Origin: Siphonodentalium dalli
Taxonomy: Eukaryota > Mollusca > Scaphopoda > Gadilida > Siphonodentaliidae
DNA: 64,000 nt
Reading direction: 5' to 3'
Assembly (NCBI GenBank): GCA_032622095.1
Contig: CP136065.1
Location: forward strand, 109,907,195 to 109,971,194
Shown here: piece by piece, positions 11,707 through 24,531 of the stretch
How the letters are laid out: each line of letters begins with the position of its first letter
Numbering within the stretch: position 1 is the stretch's first letter
Made by a program: the position numbers and the translations under genes
Notes under the pieces: generated by a model
Databases searched by the model: none
What the model saw: only the letters and a program-made list of their open reading frames with translations
Told to the model about the DNA's origin: nothing

Positions 11707-14012
11707 TAATAGTATTGCCCCATTTTGAGTATGACACTGGGAAATTTGTATTCCACCGATTAACTGACAAAATATGACATTCTTCTCATCGCGCAAATTA
11801 TGATCGTTTAAATAATTGGATTAAAATTTTTTTATAATAAATTAAAAGAAATAAAAAAATTATTTATTTAATTAATTAACTTAAAAATATATATATGAAA
11901 ACTACCTGTATAATTATTAAAACTAGTCAAACTCCCAATAGATATTAATGCCGCGCCTACATTTTTTTAAACTTAAATAATTATCCTCCCCGCAAAACAA
12001 GTGCGCGCCCTTAAATGTCTCTAATTGTGTGATAATCTTCGTAGATACTGGTATGTCCCCGGATACCCCGCAATTGAAGTGGAAGCTATTAACATATCAA
12101 CAAATGGGTTCTTTTATAAAGAACCGTTGAAACGATGATCATCACACACAAGCTATTCATTATGAATGCACAATGTATCAAGAAGCCGACCAATCAGATA
12201 ATAGCGGCAAAAAATTTGAAGTCTGAATATCGTGTTGCATTGTGGGATACTCTGGTATTCCCAGTTTGTTGTTGTAAACGTACTTTTCAATTGACCAATC
12301 ACAGCACGCTGTCATTTGGCTCGTAGTAAAAGTTAGTTCAATTTTGTGAGACATATTTTGATGATGTTTGAATATATACAAGGATTTCAGCTGCAATAGA
12401 GAAACATGAGAGGTAAACTGTGATTCTATGATTCATTATATTCACTTTTATTGCATTATTGGTCATTACAGTTATTGTTAAATACACTTAAATAACTCCC
12501 CGTGCTTCACTTGACTCGAAATCAGAGGACGCTGGCAGTTGGAGAAAATCAGAATGTATGCGTTTCTCGTAAAATTCTTTCCACTAATAAAAACTAGCGT
12601 ATCTTTCTAATAACCTCAATTGTTGTCTTTTGTGGATAGCTGAACTATCGTCTCATCAACCATTGTACAATGTACGCTAGAACGTGCATAATTTGATGAT
12701 GTTCGATAACGATTACCGTCGTCAAAATGTAAACATTGCCCTGTGCTGAATCATGATGACTGGAAGTGGCAGGTGAAATATTCCAAATTGAAGATAAAAT
12801 TGCACTTAAAAAACAGCACCGATACAGAAGAGTTAGTTGAAGATTGTACATAATATAATTGTGTGAGTCTTCTGTTGATTTACTGTAGTTTTTAGACTCA
12901 AATTTCAATACATAAAGCGGTAAAATCTGATACGACGCGCCAAAGTTGGTTTGTTTACAGAAATCCCGCCTACTTTTAAAAATAACGTGCTGCAGTTTGT
13001 TGCAAAAAAAGACAATAAACTCCGCAAAACAGTACATATCGGAATCTTCATCAATTATAAATTTCTTATAATGATTGTGGTTTTTAAATGCGTTGGAGTT
13101 TATTTGCATAGTTTGTCATTATATTGCTGTAAATATGGTTTGAAATTACATAACACGAACGTCCAGTTGGCGGTATTCTCATCCCGCCCAACTGTCTTCC
13201 GCCAGTCGATGGGATGGACTTGTTAACTTGTCAAGGTTTGTTGAATATGTTTAGATTTAATACTAATAATTCGTTTTGGATATGTGTAAATCAGAAATGT
13301 ACTATTTTGTTTCTAATAATTTATAATGTTTACTATACTAATACTATAGTGATCTTATAGTAGATGCAAAACGAACCCAAACAATTTTCTTGATATACAT
13401 GTAAATGATATGTTTTTAATTATGACAATTTATGTACTACTAGTATGTCAAAATTGATGAACATGATTATGATGATACATCTGCCTATCTGGCATGTTAA
13501 TATCTTTGCCATGAGAACAATAATTTATTTCAATTGACCTCAGTTTAACTTTAATAATGCATAAACCATGCACAAGATTGTTATTTAAATTAATAATAAT
13601 ATTTCCCAATTTTTTATATATAATATAGATCTAAATATTGTTATTTTTACATTTGGAGTTTTTCAAGAATCAAGTGCAACAATATTGATAGATATTGTAT
13701 AAGTTATAATTCAGCCTTCAAGCTCCAAAATGTTGTTTTTTTATGATTTTGATTTGGTGTCCGCAATCACAGTATCAGTTCTTCACATGAGAAAAACCTA
13801 GCGAGACGCCGAGAGCCAGGGAAGGATCCAGGGCTCTTTTGATACCTGTTACAGGTTTGGGCGCCCAAACTCTGGTGGCCTAAATGTCCCAAAATTGCAA
13901 GTGGATAGTTTTATTAAAGCTGAATTTTCTATATTCTGAAGGAAATTCTTCTATTATAATTCAACAACATGCAATGCAAATCATCAATATACAGTTGTCC
14001 AGTGAGAAATAT
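11707..14012. other. Intergenic; CCAAT boxes and E2F-like motifs, no confirmed gene
   Basis: Two ACCAATCA-type motifs (near 12188 and 12295), a consensus-like GCGCCAAA (12937) and further GGCGGGA-like motifs (12963, 13160, 13173) lie in 1.1 kb. A 154-codon - strand frame (12645-13109) overlaps this without any recognised domain. I see no transcript structure. Confidence 0.3.
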
Positions 14013-14192
14013 TTGAACCCTTTCATGACTGGGACTTCTTGAAATTTAGCAAAAATCCTGTGCCAATGCATTCTCTTATATAAATGAGAGTCTCCCATCT
14101 AAGGAGCCTCACATATATCAGATAATACATTGGCCTTTATCTTGACCTTGTAAGCCAGTGCATTTTCTTATGCAGGATCTTTAATGCTGCAC
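14013..14192 (+). mobile_element. Family A element, partial
   Basis: It begins TTGAACCCTTTCATGACTGG (TTAA flank mutated to TTGA) and carries the first palindrome plus the CCTTGTAAGCCAGTGCATT segment. It is then cut off at ATGCTGCACC, where a different repeat begins. Confidence 0.75.
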
Positions 14193-14330
14193 CTAAGGGA
14201 GGGGGGCTACCCCCCGTACCTACCCCCATCTCGGGCCTACGGCCCTCGGGATATGCCTTCGACATATCATGGTCCCAAAACAGATGTCCCCAAAAAATCC
14301 CTGGATCCATCCCTGCCGAGAGCACTTATT
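14193..14330 (-). repeat. Interspersed GC-rich repeat fragment
   Basis: Abruptly GC-rich (GGGAGGGGGGCTACCCCCCG, then CTCGGGCCTACGGCCCTCGG) relative to its AT-rich surroundings. It ends with GGATCCATCCCTG, the complement of a common invertebrate repeat phrase (CAGGGATGGATCC). It abuts the truncated family A element, as if inserted into it. Class unknown. Confidence 0.4.
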
Positions 14331-14937
14331 TGCTCTGGCAATTCAAAAGACTGGTGTAATTACACCCGTAATATATAAATCATAAGTTCATTAAGTTGGG
14401 TTTTTCTCAACAAAATGTCCTAGTGGGATAGACCTATGTCCAGATATTCTTACCTGCCTAATTACATGTATAGTGCACGGGTGTATTTTTCGGCTGAAAT
14501 TAACAATAGTTAAGGCAATTTCACTATATGTCTCATTGAAATTTAATAATCATGCATGCGCTATTATTTGGCAGGTGAGAGTACACTTTCAAATGCCCAT
14601 AATTTAACTGTGATGGGAAAGGGTCTAAATATACCTTCAAATAGTTCAATTTGAATCAACGATTTAATACAGTCATGTTCGCCATAAACATTTTGACAAG
14701 AGGAAAGAGTGCGGATTTTAGCAACGGTAATTAAAAATTGCGAGAGCAATTTGTCCCATCTCCTGGGAAGAACTGCGCTATTGTCGCTAAATGAAAATGA
14801 CAATAAATCCAACTTGAAGTTGAGGTTGAAATAATATGAGGGTTTCCACTATGGGGCCAGCAGGTCCCTTTTAAGGACCCTTTCCCTTCAACCAAATTTC
14901 GCCTCCAACATATAGTCCAGTGCATTTATGGTTTCAC
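14331..14937. other. Intergenic, no gene seen
   Basis: Short overlapping frames only; no recognisable motif or repeat family. Confidence 0.35.
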
Positions 14938-16754
14938 CTCAAAATAATTGCAACACAAAGTTTCTCAGTGGGAATTAGTACTTTAACCCATCACAAATAA
15001 TATACTAAAAATCAACAAGAATCAAGAAATGCGAAATTGATTAATTTTGTGAAATAAATTTGTCAAAATTTGGTAAAATACTCATTTTATAGCTTTTTAA
15101 GGATGTTGTTTATAAAAAACTTCCTTTCACATGTCCTTCCATTTATATATCCATTTTGTAGAGTGCACAACCCTGATTACAGAACAGAAAACCTTTCCTA
15201 GATACGTTCAGTATTTTTTTAGTTATGTGCCTCCAAAATTTGGAGTTTGTCTAATTTCGGAGGCTCAATTTCTCAAAATTAGTTAGAATCCATTTTTTAT
15301 GGTCTTGTATTTAAAAAAAATGAAGGGATTCCTTGTTGTTTTAGTCATTTCCTCTCTAGGTTGTGCACAAAATATGATTTCTTTATGCATATATGATTGA
15401 GAGGACAAAAATAATATTCTTAAACAAAATGTGTGTTCCACCATTGTATGGACAGCCAAATTTGCCTGTGGTCCAGAACCGGCGTGATGAAATAGCATAT
15501 TTGATGTCATACAAATCAATAATTATATATCCATATTCCCTGTCTTTCTCATAATTACTTAAGTATACATCGTTAAACACATTGTAAAGGAATTTCCCAA
15601 ATCATGGTGTAGAAAATCAAATTATGGCCCTATTATTCTTTAGAATTGACTCATCTAAAAATGCCATTTTGTGACGTTTTTTTTCCTTCATTTTTAAAGG
15701 TTTTTGTGTATAAATTGTAAAAACAATGTATGTTTAATGTGCAAAATCATTTGAACTTTCCTCCTGAAACACTTTAGTGTTGAAATAAATGCCGTATGTT
15801 GGATATGTCAATGAATTTCACTAATATTTCTGGAAACTGATGCCAAATTTGAATATCTGAAAAATGGGGTAGGGGGAACCATATTGACAAAATCTAGAAA
15901 ATATGGACCTTGATGCATAAAACTTTAACATCACCAGCTCCTACAAACCTTATTCTTTCATACAGAGTAAACTGCTTCCTGTTTTGATGTTCATATTTAG
16001 AGCTACGATCCTTTTTGTTGTAACTCAATAGCGAAATGGCAATTCATTATTTCGGGCTGGTTCTATATAACATGCTGATAAAAGTTCTAAATAAACATGA
16101 AAACATCTAATAATTATTAAAGTACTAAACTGTTTACCATGCAAGAATAATCTACACAAACTGGTATAAAACAACCCTTTGACTCCAATGACTAGAATAT
16201 GGTGACAATATCATAGCCTTTGTGATTTCACCTACCCCATTATCAACATTCAAATTTGGAGTCAGTTTCTTGAAAAATATGTGAAATGCAGTGACTGTTG
16301 ATTGGCATAACCAATGTAATCATATTTTTCCCAACACTAAGTGTTTTAGGAGGAACGTTCAAATGATTTTACACATTAAACACTAATTGTATTCATTGTT
16401 TACTATTTGTGCACAAAAAAAACTTTAAAATGGACAAAAACACCACAAAACAGTCCAAAATGGCATTTTTGGAAAAGAGTCATTACAAAGGATTCATAGG
16501 GCCATAAGTTGATTATGGCACATATGTGTTTAGCAATTCCAGCACAGTGTATTTAACCTAGTATATGTAAGAGGTTCTGAGAAATACATGGCATATGGAT
16601 ATCAATTTATTGAGTTGTTTGACCTCAAATATGGTATTTCATCACACCAGTTCTGTGTCACAAGGCAAATTTGGCTAAGTCCATACAATTACATATAATT
16701 GGTTAATAGACTTATTCCTGCTAAGAAACATTGTGTTGCAATTAGTTTGAGGTT
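14938..16754. mobile_element. Family E foldback element (about 1.8 kb)
   Basis: Left end CCTCAAAATAATTGCAACAC, right end the inverted GTGTTGCAATTAGTTTGAGG. The two halves are long inverted repeats of each other. For example, TGATGAAATAGCATATTTGA near 15486 mirrors the segment at 16620-16645, and the CCAAATTTGAATATC block near 15843 mirrors 16245-16262. No transposase frame. A second, right-truncated copy lies at 51763-53703. Confidence 0.75.
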
Positions 16755-16851
16755 TGCTGTGTCAGACTTTTAGGTAGAAAAGGATTTCATTTACATACAC
16801 TATCACCAGGTGCAGTGTTGGAAGGGGCTTAATCTGGAACCAACTGATTAG

Positions 16852-17010
16852 GGATGGCAGGTTAAGGATGGGCGGCTTAATCCTATCAAATGTGAGGAAG
16901 CACCAGCTCCAAAAGAACTACTGAACATCATTCGTTGTAAATGTAAAACGGACTGCAAAAGCAATAGGTGCACATGCCTTATCAGAAAATCAGAACGCTC
17001 TATCCAGACT
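16852..17010 (+). pseudogene. Transposon-type Cys-rich (CXC-like) coding fragment, truncated
   Basis: In frame from GGA at 16852, after a TAG, the translation reads GWQVKDGRLNPIKCEEAPAP and continues KELLNIIRCKCKTDC then KSNRCTC. The order W-x-x-K-x-G-x-L, APxxLL, then CxCxxxCxxxxCxC matches the C-terminal Cys-rich motif of repetitive, transposon-derived proteins common in invertebrate genomes, related in spacing to tesmin/CXC zinc-binding motifs. The usual second Cys cluster is missing after RKSERS and no start or upstream domain survives. It lies 100 bp past the right end of the family E element and may be its coding remnant or that of a neighbour. Confidence 0.45.
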
Positions 17011-17450
17011 TATTATTTTTTCAAAATTCTATATTTTTTCTCTTTTTTCACTATTTTGCCACAAGATATGGACAATTTAGTGTCATTGATACCACAACCT
17101 GGCCCAAAATTGATGGAAAATCCCATATATAACTGACTGACAACAGTCCAAGTCCAACTATGGCAATTTTCTAATGCATAAACATGTAATGTGAAATTCC
17201 ATTTTTCTCTGATTTCTTGCCATTTTTACATCTTTTCACCCTAAAATATGTTGATTATTTTGATTATTTGCTTGTAGTAACAACATGAAAAAACCCTACA
17301 ATTGTGGATATAACTATTTATTATATACTTGCTCATGAATTATAAGGTTTTAGCAGTGAGATATAAGTGATATCCCACTGGTGAAATTTCTGATGTATTG
17401 ACATTCATTGGGGGCCATAGGCAAGTAACTAAAGTATATAATAAACAGAA

Positions 17451-17600
17451 TATCCACACATTTTCAGTGGATATGGGTTAAATCTCATTCGTATGACAAA
17501 ACATTTGAATTTCCACTCGTGGCTAAAGCCACTCGTGGAAATTCAATGTTTTGTCATCACTCATGAGATATAACCCATATCCACTGAAAAATTGTGGATA
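17451..17600. repeat. 150-bp hairpin (near-perfect inverted repeat)
   Basis: TATCCACACATTTTCAGTGG is mirrored by CCACTGAAAAATTGTGGATA. The arms continue through TGACAAAACATT-GAATTTCCAC to the small palindrome CCACTCGTGGCTAAAGCCAC. Arms of about 70 bp with few mismatches. No TA or TTAA duplication is obvious. Confidence 0.8.
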
Positions 17601-20600
17601 TCCTCTATATAACAATAGTTCCAAGCCCAGTTATGACAATTTTACAACTGCATCAAGAGTTATTGTAGACTTCCAGTTTTCACTGAATTTTGGCAAAATT
17701 TTCAACTTTTTGACCCAAATTTTGAAAATTTAATCAATATTTATAGAATAAAATGATACAAAATCTTGGATACAACTGTACCACAGTTTATCATTGTGAA
17801 AATATAACAATTGTATGTTTACATCAAGAGTTATTAACAAAAAATGTTAATCTCCATTTTTCACCAATTTTTCATCATTTTCGCCACTTTTTGCCTCAAA
17901 AAGGCCATTTCGCATGTTCAGATTTTTGTTGATTTTTAGCTGAGTATACTCTATGATGCTCCCAACCAAAATAAAACAAAATCTTTTGTGTTGCAATTAT
18001 TTTGAGGTTCAGCCCTATTTTCTCATAAATGCACTGGACTAATATGTTCCTACCTGTTCCAAGTATTAAAGATACAGATGACCTTCGTGATGGGTATTGG
18101 GCCTATTGGCTATTGCTGTTAAAATAGTCACATCTGTTAAAACCACCATTAATAAACAGAAAGAATATTAAAATATGAGCGCCAATAGCAGATTTTCTCA
18201 ATGCCATGTCAATTTTTTCCCAAATCCATGTTCAAAGATAAATTATAGCACTGATATGATTTTAAATGTACAGGCTTGTAAACTGGACTAATAATATAGA
18301 GCAATAGATTATAATCAAGAGAAGGTGGGCTCCTAGTTTCAATAATTATCCAATAAATTGATCTTTTATAACACAATATTGCGGGTCCCACTTCTAACAA
18401 GGAGAAAATTACACTGAAAAAATGTAAGATTTCCCATCAGTTCTCATTGCTGTTTCTGACATTCAATTGTTGATGTGATGTCATCATCAGCTCATTTAAT
18501 TCTTCTGGTACTTTTAATGGTATGAACAGGGACATATCCAGGCTGGTTTTCATACCGGTATGGGTGCCCAAACTCCAGGCGCCCAGGTCACAATTCATAT
18601 CATAACAAGATACAAATACAGTTATATATATTTATCAATATATAAGATATTTAAGTTTTACAGAAAGATTTAAGTTTAACAGGTGGGATTATACTGTAAA
18701 GTATGTTTGGCTGTATCTAGCTTTCATCTGTGAAATCTTCAAATAGTTTGAGTTCAGGTTTGTTATGATTCAGACTTCAGTATTTCTGTCACTATTTCAA
18801 TCAAATTCAAGTGATATACTAACATTACAGGAACAATAACAATTTGATAAATTTCAACCTGGTTATCAGGTGGGATCTTATGATACCAAATGATAATTAA
18901 CATAGAGATAGTGGCGAGGTCAACTGATCTCTTGGACTAGAAAATTCAACTCAATCCGAAGCACGACGCTTGCAAGCTTGCAAAATCAAATGGGTCACAC
19001 GGCATTAACACTGCCGATGCTGCGGGTTAACCCTTTTTCAATCGTGCGCCGAATATCGCCGAGGAGTGTGATTAATTACTCGCCAAGATTTAATTTCAGG
19101 CGTGCTATGGTGCTCGAGCGCGATCGCACGCCTCATAATCGAAGGCCTGGTATCATGATTAGTACTACTATAAATTACTTAGAACTTAATCTACATTGTT
19201 TCTGCATTATATTATGTATGCACGTTTCTCACTTGATTTTTTAAAAATAGCCTATGACATGAATTAGAGTGATAACGACAAGTCTCATTTCAAGCAGGAT
19301 AAGCATAATCCATTGAACCAAAAGATGTCTGACAATAACTTACAAGCATTTCCATCCCATACATATATTAAACTTTCCAAAGTTACTCTTGACCTTTTAG
19401 TAAAATTCAAAATACTGACTCAGAAAGCCCTAGATTCGCTCTCAATGCATTGGATTTTCAAAAAAAATCTGGACCCCCCCCCCCCCCCCCACCATCAGGA
19501 GGGGTAACCCCTTTCTGAACCTTCTCCTGCTCATTAAAGAAATATATATATATTATTGTATGATGGGGCCTTGGATTACTAGGACCTACGATATAATGAG
19601 AAGCTGAGTAATTTAATTTCGTGATTGCTGTTTCTGCCACATGGAGTTGTTATGCACTCTAGTGCCCACCCCAAACAAACTCACAAGTGCTTCCCTTTAT
19701 ATAATTATGCACCGTATCTGCTCTGTACATCATGGTAGTATTCATGTGTCTCATGTATACTACAATGATGTAAAGCAGGAATATATATACTAGTTGCTAC
19801 AGTGCATATGGTCTGTGTGGTGGTGGTTAAATACGCCATATATAGTTATGTCATATTTATGAGGGTAGTGCTGTTGGGGGTGTGGCGAGCGAGCATGTTA
19901 CAAGCCCCTGTGTTTCTACCATTTGCAAAGAATACATGTATTTTACTCAGTGTGTTACTTGTTATTGGATAATGGAATAGACTGCAGATGGAAAATTATA
20001 TACCTGTAATTAATACAGAGACTGGGCGACCATTTATTCATCTAGCTGGGGCTAGTCACAACGTGCGAGAATATGCTGCTGTGCATGCACATCCTTGTCG
20101 CATATATACTATGGGTATAAACCTATAGGTATGGATACTGTTCAAACCTTATTTGACAAGTTTTGTTAATGAGTGATTTTCTGAGATTTCTGGTGCTTTT
20201 CATTAAGCTTAGCTGATTGGCCTTTCATCCGGATGGTTATTTAAAAGTTATAAACATTTCACACCCTCTGTCTGCCCTATCCTGCTATTTTCACCAAACT
20301 TTGGGGGTGGGTCCCCAATTGCCCTTGAAAAAAACTGGCGTTCACAGGGTGATGCACCGTGATGGGTCCCAAAAATTAAAATATAAAAAATATATACCTT
20401 GTATCCTGGAGTTTTTTCCTGCACCCGTCTCCCCTGGGGCCCTGTTCTAATATTCAAAATTGTTTTTATTTCTTAGTCAAAGTACATTTGGCTTGTAATT
20501 AAAAATTTAAAAGCAATGAAAACTTGTCTCAATGACAATGCTATCTGACATTAAATTTCAAGGCAGAAAAGAAGGCCATAAAAATAGCTCAATATACGCC

Positions 20601-21595
20601 AATACCAACCATAATTTTTTTCTGACACATACATGTATAACCCAACCACACATTTAATTTTATTTGATTTTGACAATATGCCACAATAAAATAGTCGGCC
20701 TAGAATATCGAACAACATCGACATCAGCCATTGATAGGATATGGGATGGGCTCCATCCATGAGTCTTTCTCACAGTCTGTCTGTACCAACTTTGATGCTC
20801 TATATCTTGGTCATCGTCAGTCGTAGTTTAATGATGAACCAACATGGGGGAAAGAGTATTAACAAAGAGCGGGTTTTGTCCATTGATTTTTTCTGTAGTT
20901 GCGGACCTTATTGAGTAATGGGACTTGGTTTGAAAATGGGTTTTACTCTTTAATTACCAAAAGTTCAAAACCACACAAGAGAATCATCTGGTGTACCGTT
21001 TTGCCCATATTTAACTCGAATATTAATATTCTATACCCCAAAATTTATACAGAAAGTCCAGGGAAGAAAATTTGAAATGTACACTGGTGTTTAAACAAGT
21101 TGTTAAAAGAAAATAAAAATCAACAACAAGCAAGCAAAAAAAAAAAACAGTGTATACATATATACATTAAAATCAACCCAGAGTGGCAGGCTTTTGTTGA
21201 ACTGTGTGATTTGTTTTATCAAGTTAATTATTCAACAAACATACTGGTATTTGATGAATTAAAGTAAATATTTTAGACCAACTGCCCAGATTGTCCGGAT
21301 CATATTCTAAACAGAAGTATCTAGCACTATATTTACTAGTATGTTCGTTCTGTGGACTTTTTGTTTTCTCCTCCCCTGTTAATTGATAAAATATTAATGA
21401 CCTTTTACGCTGTGATGAATGTGGAAACTATATGCTAACCATCTGGGACCAATCAATCCAATCATTGCCTTATTTATATTACGCGTAACGCTCGCAACAT
21501 GCAGTGTTCTAAGTGGTATGCAACAACTGTAGTATACCTGGTCATGTAGATCATTTATATAGCTTATGGCCGGCGGCTGAATAGTCTCTCAAATT
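17601..21595. other. Intergenic; decayed repeats, poly-C tract, no gene seen
   Basis: A third family E end-like sequence (TTGTGTTGCAATTATTTTGAGG) lies at 17987-18008, suggesting a nested copy. A GC-richer repeat near 19080-19140 (TTTAATTTCAGGCGTGC...) recurs in CCNF intron 7 near 31905. A run of about 17 C is at 19477-19493. No supportable exon. Confidence 0.4.
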
Positions 21596-21641
21596 AAAAA
21601 GCCGACGGTTAATCTGAGAGATTATCGTCGGCTTTTTATAA
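21596..21641. repeat. Short GCCGACG hairpin with A/T tails
   Basis: AAAAAGCCGACG and CGTCGGCTTTTT flank an 18-base loop. It looks like a bacterial terminator, but in this intron-containing genome it is better read as a small inverted repeat. Confidence 0.6.
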
Positions 21642-21796
21642 AAAGAACTGACAAATGCATGAGCCACCCAACTGGGTCCTGTCGGGTGAGTGGTGATAAC
21701 CCCGCCAAACGTCCAATCTTATTTTACTAAAATTAATAGGCGGGAAGTTCGTCCATGTTGTTTGATAGCGCCGAATTCGAGTGCATGCATGTGAGA

Positions 21797-22247
21797 TTAA
21801 AGGTACTCAATCCGACCAGACGGTCGCCATATATCAAGATACAACAATATTTCTTCAAAATACGCTTCAATACTAGCTAGAATCAGAATCGATGTATTGC
21901 AACAAAATAAATCTAACCACTGTGAACTATGGTATCAAAATTTCCCAAAACTTGTTATTTATCAACATTTTGTTCAACAAAATATGGCCGTATTATCACT
22001 AAAGTATCACGAAATTTGTCCGTATTACCACTTGATTTTAGAGTTATCCATCTTCATCCGCAATTTTGTCTGATACCCTCCATTTGACCACGTCTTTCTG
22101 GGCCACATTATATATTACACATCTCGAGAAATAACAAAACTTCAAAAATCGATATCTGATCACTCTGAGCTTTGATGACTGGAATAAAAAAAAAAAAATT
22201 ACCCACGAAGCCAAATAAATCGGAATTTAGGAGCGTCTGATCGGATT
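21797..22247 (-). mobile_element. Family C element, right end incomplete
   Basis: Starts TTAAAGGTACTCAATCCGAC and runs in the opposite orientation to the copy at 55795. It contains AACCACTGTGAACTATGGTA, CAACAAAATATGGCCG and TTTGATGACTGG. It ends GAGCGTCTGATCGGATTAAAA without the last dozen terminal bases. Related copies lie at 27.2, 55.8, 57.2, 60.0, 61.2 and 62.2 kb. Confidence 0.75.
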
Positions 22248-22254
22248 AAAAGTT

Positions 22255-22491
22255 GCGAATTTATGAATTTATGAAATTTATGAATTTATGAAATTTATGA
22301 AATATAAAGGTGTGGTGCACGAACATGTCTACCAGTCGCTCTTGTGATTTTACGCTTAACCATTTTGTAATTATCGCCGCTAATGCGCAAAGTATAGCAT
22401 GCATTCATGATCATCTGGTCATATATAAAGGTGTGGTGCACGAACATGTCTACCAGTCGCTCTTGTGATTTTACGCTTAACCATTTTGTTT
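22255..22491. repeat. ATTTATGAA microsatellite plus 123-bp tandem unit
   Basis: (ATTTATGAA)n runs to about 22305. Then AAAGGTGTGGTGCACGAACA with TGTCTACCAGTCGCTCTTGT occurs at 22306 and again at 22429, spaced by ATTATCGCCGCTAATGCGC. The identical spacer and unit recur once more at 23188-23288. The 101-codon - strand frame here encodes the repeated unit and is not supported as a gene. Confidence 0.8.
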
Positions 22492-22528
22492 CATGACGGG
22501 AGCTGCGCTGGTGCAAAATTAAATAAAA

Positions 22529-22606
22529 ATGGCGGATTTTGAAAAAAATATAGAGATCAGCTGCAGAGATAAAAAAAAAAAGAAGCGATTTTTGTTGCAT
22601 ACTTTG
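22529..22606 (+). CDS. Candidate first coding exon, unidentified
   Basis: ATGGCG in a good initiation context (AAAATGG) opens 26 codons, MADFEKNIEISCRDKKKKKR then FLLHTL. They are followed directly by a consensus-like donor (TTG|gtaaga). The frame stays open to 22762 if unspliced. A lysine-rich cluster is the only feature. No acceptor-bounded partner exon was identified between here and CCNF. Chance is a real alternative, as A-rich tracts create such codons. Confidence 0.2.
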
Positions 22607-24017
22607 GTAAGAATGTTGGAGAAGACTACCTTGTATTTCGAAACAAATGTGATATTAACTCGTTCAGACTTACTGACTATCATTGACCATATTGTTTATG
22701 ACTTAATTAATTTTATGTTATATACTATAGTAGGAGCTGATTCTTCTTTTTTAAATCTATAATTATGCAAAGTATTCAATTTTGTCCGAACTCCGAAGTA
22801 TAATGGTATTCTTCCATTAATTATTTCTTACGTTGGTATATATTAAACTTGCAGCATGAAACATTAGTATCCGCTTGCCCTGCATGAATTGAGTGACTGG
22901 TCTGGAGACAAAAGATTTTCAATTTTCTCGAGAAAAAAAAAACACCATGCCTATATTAATGCCTCGTGAATTCGCGTGCAGCACAATGGCTATATTGTTG
23001 CACCCAGCAAACCCAACCAGCACGAAAGTCGTAACATACCGCTATACTCCACACGGCGCAAGAAAAAATCGATCACAATCGAAAGCGAATGCCCATTCCG
23101 ATTAAAGATCAATAACATTCGGTCATCAATCGTGCGCTATTTGACGCCAGAAATCATGCGTGTCCCTATCGTGCCTTTTCATGAATAAATTATCGCCGCT
23201 AATGCGCAAAGTATAGCATGCATTCATGATCATCTGGTCATATATAAAGGTGTGGTGCACGAACATGTCTACCAGTCGCTCTTGTGATATACCTACCTGG
23301 CGAACAATGACTTGGGTAATAGAAAATCAATAATGAATCGTAACGTGCCACCTCTTGTTTGCCTTTTAAACACATGTTCAGACTGGTGGAAATCCCGTTA
23401 TGTGAGCTATATTTAGTAACAGCGTCCCGTTGCTAGCCAGTGCGATTGGCTTGCGTTCTCACAGGTTATTTTCTGATGCTTTGATTGGACAACCGATGCG
23501 ACAGACATTTATTGACACAAATTGTCAACAGGGATCGATCGGTTTATGGTTATCTTTGGAATATATGTTATATTTCTCTGGAATTTATCATGCTTCTATT
23601 TTTTTGGCCAATTTTGATGGATTAAAACATGTTTTGGGGCTTAAGTAAGTAATTTATTAGATTTAATATCCGACGCGTGACCATTGTTATTATTATTATA
23701 GGCGCATTTACAATCCAGATTGGAAATACATTTCACATAATTATAAATCACAGATCAGCTATGCAGACTCGTCCCTCCCCGCTCGCGCGACCTTGTGGAT
23801 CTCCCACGTCGTAAATACATGTACCGGATGAGAATTATTTAAGTACATGTATAATAGCTGTGTATATGCTGTTTTACAACTACAGTCTACATGTATATTT
23901 ATAAATCTTTTACAGTGTATATATTCTCTCCAGGTTTAAGTTATTTTATTTCGGGAATCACAAATGTAAAAGGTAGTTTAGCGGCAAGTTGAGTTGTCAG
24001 CTTATAAATACTTGTGA
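22607..24017. other. Region upstream of CCNF, no gene seen
   Basis: Contains the third copy of the 123-bp repeat (23188-23288). Two inverted CCAAT boxes lie in GCGATTGGCTTG (near 23442) and TTTGATTGGACAA (near 23480), followed by a 72-codon frame ending at a GTAAGT donor-like site (23646). These could be a distal promoter or first exon, but nothing links them to CCNF. Confidence 0.3.
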
Positions 24018-24531
24018 AATCACCTTCAAATCTATATTATAATTATTTTCTTCTCTAATCTGACAGTAAGAGAAACCAGCCAAGTCGCCGATCAAATAAA
24101 TAGAATTGTCAACGCAAATATATTTTACAAACCTGGCAACTGCTATATTTTTAAATCGTCGCACCAATCTTTCCGGCGTCTCTCCAATAGTTTTTCGATG
24201 CATGTCGCTGCCACAGTCTTTACTCATTTAAAACTATATATACATATATACGTCCTTATCTTTCTCTGTCTCTCCGCATTTCTATCTGAAGTTATATAGC
24301 TTTCCCAAAATAAGAATTGTTTCTGATCAAACCAAATAAACAAATGCACACTTCACGCTGTGTCGGCCCGTTAGAGTTCACGCCTACTGCATGTAGAAAC
24401 CGACTCTGCATGCTGTGACCAAAGTATTATTTCTATTATAATATCCAAAATATTATATTGTTTTGAAACAAATCGCTTTGTTTCATCAAACGTATAATTA
24501 GTCCCGAACACAAACAAGTTTGAAGAGCAAA

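Noticed and set aside
12645-13109. 154-codon open frame on the - strand, the longest outside CCNF
   Set aside because: No recognisable domain or signal, no matching exon structure, AT-driven composition (many N, K, I, Y), and an overlapping + strand frame. Length alone is not convincing in 64 kb.
21596-21641. Rho-independent terminator-like hairpin
   Set aside because: The window is clearly eukaryotic, with introns and no bacterial genes; better treated as a small inverted repeat.
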